Made by a program: the position numbers and the translations under genes. From Candidatus Bipolaricaulota bacterium (GTDB taxonomy: Bacteria > Bipolaricaulota > Bipolaricaulia > M55B111), in the NCBI GenBank assembly GCA_018334595.1, contig JAGXLQ010000105.1:1-5460 (forward strand): a DNA stretch of 5,460 nucleotides, in the 5' to 3' direction. Shown here in pieces: positions 1 through 5,460 of the stretch; positions within the stretch are counted from its first letter, which is position 1, and every line of letters starts with the position of its first letter. Under the pieces are notes generated by a model. That model had not been told where the DNA came from. It was given only the letters and a program-made list of their open reading frames with translations, and did no database searches.

Positions 1-193
1 GTCGGGGGAAACGACCGGCCTGCCCGCCTTAGCTTACCTCGGTACCTCCCGGGCTTCGTCCTCTTGAAGGGTGGACCTGGGGCTTAACTCCTCCGGCGTG
101 GTGCCGACGACGTGCCGTCTCCCCCTCATTGCCTTTTTTTCAGGCGGCAAGACCAATAGTTACGAGCTTAACGGCCATTTCCGCTCCCGGAGT

Positions 194-223
194 TTGGACT
201 AGTGCCTTGAAGCCTGGTAGTAT
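194..223 (+). promoter_or_regulatory. Possible sigma70-type promoter for mscL
   Basis: TTGGAC (194-199) and TAGTAT (218-223) lie 18 bases apart and would start transcription about 50 bases before the mscL start codon. Both boxes depart from the TTGACA/TATAAT consensus, and matches of this quality occur by chance, so this is only a candidate. Confidence 0.25.
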
Positions 224-265
224 CCTGTGGGGCCAAGAGAGGACGGCGGGCTCTGTGTCATAATT

Positions 266-272
266 AAGGAGG
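266..272 (+). promoter_or_regulatory. Ribosome binding site deciding the mscL start
   Basis: AAGGAGG is a near-perfect Shine-Dalgarno sequence. It lies 7 bases before the ATG at 280, the ideal distance, but only 1 base before the in-frame ATG at 274. The ATG at 280 is therefore the likely start, which also matches the usual MscL N-terminus beginning M-K-x-L-K-E. Confidence 0.75.
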
Positions 273-279
273 TATGCAG

Positions 280-762
280 ATGAAAATTCTCAAGGAGTCC
301 AAACAATCGCGATGCGGGGGAACGTGGTGGACATGGCGGCCGGAATTATCGTCGGTGCTGCGTTTGGGTCGATAACAAATTCCCTTGTTGGGGATGTGTT
401 GAGCCCCCCGCTGGGGTTGATCACCAGCAACGTGGACTTGGACAACCTGTTCATACTCTTACGGGAAGGGGCCACGGCGCCTCCGTATCAAACGCTGGCT
501 GAGGCCAAGGTGACCGGGGCGGTGACCTTAAACTATGGCCTGTTTCTCAACAAGATCATCAGTTTTCTCTTCGTGACTCTGGCAGTATTTTTTCTCGTCA
601 GATGCATTAACAAGCTGAAGGGGATCCTGGAGTCGCCACTGGCAGGAGAGGAAGTCAGCTCCCGTACCTACGACCAAACAACCCCCCTATTGCCTGTCCA
701 CCATACCGATCAAGGCCAGCAGGTGCCCCTATTGTACGTCCGAGTTAAGGGACCCCCGTTGA
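280..762 (+). pseudogene. mscL: Large-conductance mechanosensitive channel MscL, broken by two frameshifts
   Basis: MscL is a small inner-membrane channel, a homopentamer in known members, that opens under membrane tension and releases solutes during hypo-osmotic shock. The start at 280 reads M-K-I-L-K-E-S-K-Q. One base appears lost at 307-308, where TTC GCG ATG is expected, and the frame moves to that of position 312. There TM1 (MRGNVVDMAAGIIVGAAFGS), the periplasmic loop and TM2 (about 550-600) are clear. Near 640-660 an extra base returns translation to the first frame, which gives the cysteine tail typical of some MscL proteins (YCLSTIPIKASRCPYC, about 688-735) and a TGA at 760-762. The repaired protein is about 160 residues, normal to slightly long. 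Other oddities are Ser for Phe in the N-terminal helix, a CxxC reduced to PxxC (Pro at 685-687), and Ser before the PP of the TM1-loop junction. Identity is very secure. Whether this is decay or sequence error is open, but the substitutions favour decay. Confidence 0.85.
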
Positions 763-1099
763 ACCGGTAGCTGTGGAATCCTCTAATATTTGTCTCGGGA
801 TACTCACGGTGCTGTGGGCCTGGGTCCGGAAGAAGGTCAGCTGCCCCCCCCCTGTACCGCGTAAGGGGGTATTACTTGTCTTTTTTCAGTTTACCGCCTA
901 CCCTAAATAACCTGGGGGCCGTGAAGAAATTGGCCGCTCTACCCCTAGCGTTTCCCCGCTACGAGGGTGGACAGCAGCCGTCGCCGAGAGATACTATCTG
1001 GAAAACCGTAAACGGGTCAGCGTTGGCTTTGAAATATCTCCCCGGGAGAGTGGTTTTGAATCAAAGCTCCGGGCAAATGTTAATTGACAGAGGAGAGAC
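763..1099. other. Intergenic stretch between mscL and the gamma-glutamyltransferase gene
   Basis: I find no recognisable gene, RNA or terminator here. A run of nine C lies at 844-852. An open frame from a TTG at 876 runs to the TGA at 1101-1103 and overlaps the next ATG as ATGA, but its 75 residues resemble no family I know and are rich in Pro, Leu and Ser, as expected for chance translation. TTGAAT (1056-1061) with GTTAAT (1079-1084) resembles a promoter, but it would start transcription inside the downstream ribosome binding site. Confidence 0.45.
1091..1095 (+). promoter_or_regulatory. Ribosome binding site of the gamma-glutamyltransferase gene
   Basis: AGGAG lies 4 bases before the ATG at 1100. 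The spacing is short but workable, and the purine-rich run continues to the start codon. It supports 1100 as the start, which also gives the usual compact N-terminus without a signal peptide. Confidence 0.6.
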
Positions 1100-2704
1100 A
1101 TGAAATTTGATCCCTTGGATTATCCCCATCCTTCCCGGCGTCATCTGGTCTACTCTACGAATGGCATGGTCGCCACCCAGCAGCCGCTGGCGGCTCAGGC
1201 CGGCCTGAGGATATTGGAGAAGGGGGGCAATGCGATCGACAGCGCCGTCGCCACGGCTGCTTCCCTCACGGTGTTGGACCCCACGTCAAACGGGATAGGT
1301 GGTGACGCGTTCGCGGTAGTCTGGCACGACGACGACCTTCATGGGTTGAACGCGAGCGGACCGGCCCCGGCCAGTCTTTCCATCGAGGAGGTTAGATCCC
1401 GGGGCTACGACGAGATACCAGAGTTTGGTTGGGAACCGGTGACGGTGCCTGGTGCACCTGCGGCCTGGAGCGAACTGTCCAAGAGGTTTGGAAAACTTCC
1501 CTTATCTACGGTCCTCGGTCCCGCCATCGAGTATGCCGAGAAGGGCTTTCCCGTCCCGCCGACGGTGGGGAAGACCTGGGAGAAGTCGTTTGATAGATAC
1601 CGTGAAATGGACGGAGAGGAGTTTGACGAGTGGAAAAAAATCTTCGGCGTGAACGGGAGGCCTCCGGGGATCGGGGAGGTCTGGGCCTCCCCGGATCACG
1701 CCAGGACCCTGCATGCAATTGGAGAGACGGGGGGAGACTCTTTCTACAGGGGCGGTATCGCCGAGAGGATCTGTGAACATGCGGAGGAGACGGACGGGTT
1801 CCTCGCCCCGGAGGACCTCGTCGAGTACAGCCCCACCTGGGCCGACCCTATCTCGACCGGTTACCGGGGTTACACCGTCTGGGAGATGCCCCCCAACGGT
1901 CAGGGCATTATCGTGCTTATGGCGTTAAATATTTTACGCGGATTGGAGGTGGACTACGGGAACGCGGTAGACCGGTATCACAAGCAAATTGAGGCGTTGA
2001 AACTGGCCTTTGCCGACGGGTATAAGTACGTTTCCGATCCTGATTATATGTCGGTCGGGGTTGAAGAACTGCTCTCCTCCGGATACGCCCGCAAGAGGAG
2101 AAAGTTGATCCGGGGGGCCGCCTCTTCCCCGAAACCGGGCAACCCCCCTTCCGGGGGCGATACGGTATACCTGGCGGCGGCCGATGGGGAGGGCAACATG
2201 GTTTCGTTCATCCAGAGCAACTATAGGGGGTTCGGGTCCGGAATCGTAGTTCCCGAAACGGGCATCGCGCTTCAGAACAGGGGGGCCCTGTTCTCGCTTG
2301 ACCCCGATCACGACAACTGCCTATCTCCGGGAAAGAAGCCGTATCATACAATCATTCCCGGGTTTCTCACGAAAGACCGTAGACCCGTTGGACCCTTTGG
2401 GGTAATGGGGGGTTTTATGCAACCGCAGGGCCATATCCAGGTAGTTACGGACATGATCGACCTCGGGCTCAACCCTCAATCAGCTCTGGACGCACCCAGA
2501 TGGCGCTGGATTAGAGGTAAGCAGGTGAAGCTAGAGAGTTCTACCCCCGACCATATAGCGCGGGCGTTGGCCAGAAAAGGCCACAATCCCGAATACGCGC
2601 TCGATTCGACCCCGTTTGGTAAGGGGCAAATTATCGTCAACGACGATGGTGTCCTGGTCGGAGGGACCGAGCCCCGCTGTGACGGCCAGGTGGCCGCCTA
2701 CTAA
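1100..2704 (+). CDS. Gamma-glutamyltransferase-family protein (YwrD-type, cytoplasmic Ntn hydrolase)
   Basis: This is a complete 534-residue member of the gamma-glutamyltranspeptidase superfamily. These Ntn hydrolases cut themselves and use the freed N-terminal Thr to attack gamma-glutamyl or related amide bonds. The large-subunit signature is at residues 42-72 (KGGNAID, then DPTSNGIGGDAFAVVW). The likely self-cleavage site is between Asp354 and Thr355, in the motif SGGDTVYLAAADGEGNMVS, with Thr355 aligned to the E. coli GGT nucleophile. The oxyanion-hole pair is probably Gly437-Gly438 (VMGGFMQPQGH). The C-terminus GGTEPRCDGQVAAY is the normal family end. There is no signal peptide, and the lid loop of E. 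coli GGT is shortened, both as in the YwrD-like branch, so an intracellular role is inferred and the true substrate (glutathione, other gamma-glutamyl amide or acyl amide) is unknown. Pro88 stands where I recall a conserved Arg (NASGRAP). The gene stands alone, with 337 bases before it and 580 after it. It is the only gene here without a frame defect. Confidence 0.92.
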   Translation: MKFDPLDYPHPSRRHLVYSTNGMVATQQPLAAQAGLRILEKGGNAIDSAVATAASLTVLDPTSNGIGGDAFAVVWHDDDLHGLNASGPAPASLSIEEVRSRGYDEIPEFGWEPVTVPGAPAAWSELSKRFGKLPLSTVLGPAIEYAEKGFPVPPTVGKTWEKSFDRYREMDGEEFDEWKKIFGVNGRPPGIGEVWASPDHARTLHAIGETGGDSFYRGGIAERICEHAEETDGFLAPEDLVEYSPTWADPISTGYRGYTVWEMPPNGQGIIVLMALNILRGLEVDYGNAVDRYHKQIEALKLAFADGYKYVSDPDYMSVGVEELLSSGYARKRRKLIRGAASSPKPGNPPSGGDTVYLAAADGEGNMVSFIQSNYRGFGSGIVVPETGIALQNRGALFSLDPDHDNCLSPGKKPYHTIIPGFLTKDRRPVGPFGVMGGFMQPQGHIQVVTDMIDLGLNPQSALDAPRWRWIRGKQVKLESSTPDHIARALARKGHNPEYALDSTPFGKGQIIVNDDGVLVGGTEPRCDGQVAAY

Positions 2705-2739
2705 TTTCCCCGGAGGCAACTAAACCAGGGGGTTGGGTG

Positions 2740-2751
2740 GGAAGCGCTTCC
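2740..2751. repeat. 12-base perfect palindrome, LacI-family operator-like
   Basis: GGAAGCGCTTCC is perfectly self-complementary and begins 36 bases after the gamma-glutamyltransferase stop. The core AAGCGCTT with central CG is the style of LacI/CcpA-family operators. One such palindrome is expected by chance in a window this size, and no promoter is evident beside it, so operator function is speculation. It lacks a loop and T-run, so it is not a terminator. Confidence 0.2.
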
Positions 2752-3049
2752 GGGGCCGTTCATTCCCTCTGAACGTCCTACTTAACCCGACGGGTTGATC
2801 GCAAAAATTGATATTATTCCGGTCCGAGGTTATTTACCACGTTAACTGTTGCTGGCCCGGCTAAGGGGGCGCTTACCCGATCTTCCCTCACAGCACGCGA
2901 TTTGCGGGAGGTAGCCGCGTTGTTTACTATCGAAGGAGTTGCCACGGGGGTCAGGTAACTCGCTTGAGTCCCTGAGGGGCAAATGCGGGGGTCAAAACGG
3001 CGATAGGAGAGAAGAGAGGCGGGCCCGTGAGATGAAGACCAGATGAGTT

Positions 3050-3058
3050 TGTGATAAT
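3050..3058 (+). promoter_or_regulatory. Possible extended -10 element for the B12 sensor gene
   Basis: TGTGATAAT resembles an extended -10 (TGnTATAAT) with one mismatch. No good -35 box lies at the right distance. If used, it would give an untranslated leader of roughly 220 bases before the ATG at 3285. Low confidence. Confidence 0.18.
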
Positions 3059-3267
3059 ATTAGGTGGGTAAGTCGGGTCTACCTCCGAGGGGACCTTATG
3101 ATGGGAAGGCCTCCGGGATAGGGTTTTTATCTCCTCGTCTGTCGTCTAGCCCCGGTTATGGCCTGGTAATTTTCTCTCGCTCGCCCTGTAGAGTTATGGG
3201 AGGGGCCTTTGGGAAGCGGACGTAGCAGTACAACAGTTAGCCCGGTCAAACCGTCGATCTATTAACT

Positions 3268-3273
3268 GGGGAG
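3268..3273 (+). promoter_or_regulatory. Ribosome binding site of the B12 sensor gene
   Basis: GGGGAG lies 11 bases before the ATG at 3285, slightly far but usable. The nearer ATG at 3277 is in another frame, so 3285 is the best start for the long frame. Confidence 0.45.
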
Positions 3274-3284
3274 TTGATGTTTCT

Positions 3285-4394
3285 ATGTCGGATGAAGCCA
3301 CACTTGATATTTCGGGGTTACCGGAAATCTCTTTGCAGGCGGCCGAGGATTACGAGCAACATGGCGACCCCCTGATTGAACTGGTGAACGAAAAGTTGCA
3401 GCAGAGGGAGGACCTGAGAGAACTAATTGGTGACAATTCCGTCCAAACTATGGTTGAGAACCACGTGAACCACTTTCGGTTTATGGCAAACGTCTTTAAG
3501 CTCGTCGATTACGACCTGTTGGTCAGGACCGTCACCTGGGTTTATAAGACTTACAGGCATCACGGTTTCTCCTACGACTACTTCCCCGTGGCCCTCAAGG
3601 CGTGGTCAGAGGTGATCGAGCAACAACTGGATGTCGACAACTCAGCTCAAATTCTTAAGGTATATTCGTTTTTACTGGAAAATCACCAGGCCTTCGTCGA
3701 TATGGCTCAGGAAGATGAATCCCCCCGGTTAAACCGCCAAGAAGAGACCACAGACACGGCTGAGCGGTTGTTAAAGGCCCTGGTTGCCGGGGACCACTAG
3801 GGCAGTCTGAGGATTTCCGCGGAGGAGGTAAACTCTCAGGAGGACGTCGGTGATTTCTTTGAAAAGGTTGTCAGGCCGGCGATGTACGAAGTAGGTAACC
3901 TATGGGAGAGGGGAGAAATATCGGTCGCCGAGGAGCACCTGGCTTCTTCTATCGTTTCGCGAATTATGTCTACCATATATTCTAAGTTTATAACTTTCGA
4001 AAATACCAGGGGTAAGGCAGTAGTCACTGCTACTGCCAACGAGTTTCACGAGTTAGGCTCCCGGATCGTGGCCGATTCTCTGGAGATGAACGGTTGGGAC
4101 CTCGACCATCTGGGGGTCAATACACCTGTGGATGACCTCGTCGAGTTGCTGAAGAAGAGAAGACCGTTTTTCCTTGGGCTGTCGGTGGCAATACCTTTCA
4201 ACCTGGACAACGCCATCGAGACCATAGACAGGGTCAAGGGCGTTCCCGAGCTCGAAGACATGAAGGTCATGGTCGGAGGGAAGGTCTTCAACGACAATCC
4301 CGGTCTCTGGAAGGAGACGGAAGCGGATGCCTGGAGCAGGGATAGCAACGAGGCGATAAAAGTTACTGGAGAATGGTGGAGGAAATTTAACTAG
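3285..4394 (+). CDS. Cobalamin-binding sensor protein with CarH-like cap, interrupted by an in-frame TAG
   Basis: If the TAG at 3798 is read through, the product is a 369-residue soluble protein. Residues 1-145 are helical and resemble the N-terminal regions of other B12-binding regulators (NHFRFMANVFKLVDYDLLVR, then TWVYKTYRHHG). Residues 160-235 form the B12-binding cap helical bundle with a full W-x9-EH motif (Trp207, Glu217, His218), which contacts the upper axial adenosyl group in CarH. Residues 240-369 form the Rossmann-like B12 domain. Its E-x-H-x-x-G motif (His255) should supply the lower cobalt ligand, and VGGKVF (Gly331-Gly332) lies by the nucleotide loop. Glu208 replaces the His next to Trp that forms the bis-His photoproduct in CarH. 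There is no DNA-binding domain, and the adjoining PAS-GGDEF gene suggests signalling output. TAG at codon 172 falls inside the cap, sequence after it stays in frame and homologous, and no good restart codon lies before the rest of the cap. A methyltransferase corrinoid protein is less likely, since no methyltransferase gene is nearby. Confidence 0.82.
3798..3800 (+). other. In-frame TAG (codon 172) in the B12 sensor gene
   Basis: The codon interrupts the first part of the cap domain. Before it the peptide reads LLKALVAGDH and after it, in the same frame, GSLRISAEEV and then DFFEKVVRPAMYEVGNLW. Together these match the continuous pattern of cap domains (LLxALLAGDRxxALRI...VLxPALxEVGxLW). The missing residue corresponds to a variable, usually charged or polar position. 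Readings include amber suppression or pyrrolysine, a nonsense mutation, or a sequence error. Confidence 0.8.
4378..4382 (+). promoter_or_regulatory. Ribosome binding site of the PAS-GGDEF gene, inside the B12 sensor gene
   Basis: GGAGG lies 12 bases before the ATG at 4395, within the last codons of the B12 sensor gene. It allows independent or coupled initiation of the diguanylate cyclase, although the spacing is longer than ideal. Confidence 0.4.
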
Positions 4395-5344
4395 ATGGTA
4401 AGTGCAGGGATTCCCGGTTGTCCTTACCCATTCAATACATATTTGAGGGAGTTGATTGACGACCTCGTGGTGGTTTTCGACGGGGGTGGGGAGCTGGTAG
4501 GCTACAACCGAGCCTTTCTCCACCTCGCAAAGTCAGATGAGGCCAACTGGATAGAGTTCAGGTCAAAGAAATATTTATCACCGGGGGTTCTGGGTTTCCG
4601 GAATTGCTCGAGGAAAATTCCTACATAGAGGTTAACCTGCAGCTCTCCGATAACTTTTTCGCAGGCAGCGGTTACTTCTTCAATTGTTACGTCTTCAGCG
4701 CCGGCGGTTACTATTACCTGATCGGCGAGAAGAGGCGGAGTGGAGACGGAGAGGTCCTGGAGAAGATCTTCCTGCTGAACAACGCACTTGCCAACAAGAC
4801 GCGGAAGTTGACTAAGAAGAATAAAGAACTCGAAAGGGCCAACGAGAAAATCGAAGAACTGTCGAGAATCGACGTCCTCACTGGGCTTGCCAACCGCAGA
4901 CACTTCATGGACTATTTTGAGAAGATGATCTCTCAGGCCCGCAGGCATTCTAACCCCCTCTCCCTGGCGATTCTTGACCTCGATAAATTCAAGGAGGTCA
5001 ACGATACCTACGGCCACCATGCGGGAGATGAAGTGCTCTCAGCCGTTGGCGACCTTCTCAACGAGGAAACGAGAGGAGAGGATATGGCGGCGAGGGTGGG
5101 TGGGGAAGAGTTTGCTATACTTTTAACCCGGACTGGCGGAGAAGAGGCTTTCAGTCAGGCAGAAAGGATCAGAAACAGAATAACTGAACTGGGCCTGGAG
5201 TCGGTGTCAAGAGATGTCTCGGCCAGCATCGGAATATCGACAATGACGAGCGGAGATGACCCGGAACATATAATGTAGAGGGCCGATCGTGCCCTCTACG
5301 AGGCCAAGGAAGGCGGTAGGGACAAAGCCTGTAGGTCATATTGA
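4395..5344 (+). pseudogene. PAS-GGDEF diguanylate cyclase with one frameshift and one in-frame TAG
   Basis: Diguanylate cyclases join two GTP into c-di-GMP, which governs biofilm and motility choices. The repaired protein is about 316 residues with no membrane segment. It has a PAS-like domain (about 14-115; DDLVVVFDGGGELVGYNRAF), a charged coiled-coil signalling helix (about 125-157; NKTRKLTKKNKELERANEKI) and a GGDEF domain (about 157-312). The active-site loop GGEEF is at 236-240 (nt 5099-5113), the inhibitory-site RxxD is RGED at 227-230, exactly five residues upstream, and the metal/substrate segment LDLDKFKEVNDTYGHHAGDEVL is intact, so an active, product-inhibited enzyme is predicted if it is made whole. 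One base is missing near 4553-4562. Adding a G at AGG/GTC joins ANWIEFR to VKEIFITGGSG. A TAG at 5276 precedes RADRALYEAKEGGRDK, the conserved final GGDEF helix, and TGA follows at 5342-5344. It starts immediately after the B12 sensor stop and probably shares its transcript, suggesting cobalamin control of c-di-GMP. Function is uncertain because of the two interruptions. Confidence 0.85.
5276..5278 (+). other. In-frame TAG (residue 295) in the GGDEF domain
   Basis: The peptide DDPEHIM, then TAG, then RADRALYEAKEGGRDKA is a continuous GGDEF C-terminus, in which the interrupted position is commonly Lys, Gln, Arg or Glu (LLKRADEALYEAK pattern). Stopping here would remove 21 residues, including the last conserved helix. 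The frame after the codon is open to TGA at 5342. Confidence 0.8.
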
Positions 5345-5460
5345 CCGCCAACCGCTCCGGTCTGAATAAAGGACAGGTAGAAGTAGGCGAGAGGTACCGG
5401 CCCGGATGTGTAAGCGGACGGATTATCACCGAGGGCGGCGTAGTTTGCTCGGGTCTCACA
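5345..5460. other. Gene-free 3' end of the window
   Basis: No recognisable coding sequence, hairpin-plus-T terminator or RNA was found in these 116 bases. The transcript end of the B12/c-di-GMP unit is not visible. Confidence 0.4.

Larger units (their letters stand above)
1..279. other. Gene-free leader upstream of mscL
   Basis: No reading frame on either strand gives a recognisable protein, and all forward frames are closed early by stops. A run of seven T at about 134-140 is not preceded by a convincing hairpin, so I do not call it a terminator. The stretch just before mscL holds a possible promoter and a clear ribosome binding site, listed separately. Confidence 0.5.
2705..3284. other. 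Long gene-free region upstream of the B12 sensor gene
   Basis: Stops are frequent in all forward frames and no peptide is recognisable. The stretch contains a 12-base palindrome (2740-2751), a near-palindrome AACCCG-A-CGGGTT (2784-2796), an AT-rich segment with TTGATA (2808-2813) and a loosely matching TATTTA 17 bases later, and an extended -10-like TGTGATAAT at 3050-3058. I looked for cobalamin and c-di-GMP riboswitches, which would fit the downstream genes, and found no convincing match. It may be regulatory leader, decayed sequence, or both. Confidence 0.5.

Noticed and set aside
768..770. TAG as the true end of mscL
   Set aside because: The conserved cysteine tail lies in the other frame and ends at TGA 760-762, so this TAG belongs to a shifted frame.
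776..800. CTCTAAT resembling a tRNA-Pyl anticodon loop (CUA)
   Set aside because: The flanking bases do not pair into a 5-bp anticodon stem, and no acceptor or T-arm is present.
876..1103. 75-codon open frame from TTG overlapping the transferase start as ATGA, with a G-rich run before it
   Set aside because: The peptide has low-complexity, chance-like composition and matches no family I recognise. The overlap is plausible for coupling but insufficient alone.
2885..2945. Resemblance to the 3' half of a c-di-GMP (GEMM) riboswitch, GGGAGGTAGC followed by CGTTGTTTAC
   Set aside because: The conserved 5' half and the correct spacing of the stems are absent, so it does not form the class I architecture.
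2705..3284. Cobalamin riboswitch upstream of the B12 sensor gene
   Set aside because: No B12-box or GCCACTG-type core was found on the + strand, nor its complement on the other strand.
3821..3852. Possible restart after the TAG, with GGAGGAGGT and AGGAGG runs
   Set aside because: No ATG, GTG or TTG in the right frame follows at suitable spacing. The GTG at 3850 is in another frame, and the first in-frame ATG, at 3882, lies inside the cap.
4557..4571. Programmed -1 frameshift site in TCA AAG AAA
   Set aside because: It does not fit the X-XXY-YYZ slippery pattern, and no strong downstream hairpin was evident.
4502..5020. Long minus-strand open frames, here and at 4053-4523 and 1934-2311
   Set aside because: They lie opposite strongly conserved plus-strand domains, have no ribosome binding sites and encode no recognisable protein.

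Overview
The window looks bacterial. It has Shine-Dalgarno-led genes, an MscL channel with a C-terminal CxxC tail, a YwrD-type gamma-glutamyltransferase, a cobalamin-binding sensor and a PAS-GGDEF diguanylate cyclase. The DNA is moderately GC-rich. The lineage cannot be fixed from the sequence. The MscL tail and the B12/GGDEF pair recall anaerobic Firmicutes (Halanaerobia-like), Spirochaetes or Desulfobacterota, but that is family memory, not a measurement. Every recognisable gene is on the + strand.

Layout: positions 1-279 hold no gene, only a possible promoter and a strong ribosome binding site. Positions 280-762 are mscL, recognisable end to end but broken by two compensating single-base frameshifts and carrying substitutions at usually conserved sites. 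Positions 763-1099 have no convincing gene. Positions 1100-2704 are a complete 534-codon gamma-glutamyltransferase-family gene, the only gene here with a clean reading frame. Positions 2705-3284 are a 580-base gene-free stretch. Positions 3285-4394 encode a cobalamin-binding sensor with a CarH-like cap, interrupted by one in-frame TAG at 3798. It is followed with no gap by a PAS-GGDEF gene at 4395-5344, which has one single-base frameshift and one in-frame TAG at 5276 just before its last conserved helix. Positions 5345-5460 show nothing.

The last two genes form a tight unit. A B12-binding (possibly light-sensing) module sits directly upstream of a c-di-GMP synthase. The stop codon between them is itself TAG, the following ATG is in the same frame, and so amber readthrough would fuse sensor and output. 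The two internal stops are both TAG, and homologous sequence resumes in the same frame after each. This raises amber recoding (for example pyrrolysine) as a hypothesis. The competing explanation, gene decay or sequence error, is supported by the three independent frameshifts in mscL and the PAS-GGDEF gene. The sequence alone does not settle this, and I currently rate decay or error as at least as likely as recoding.
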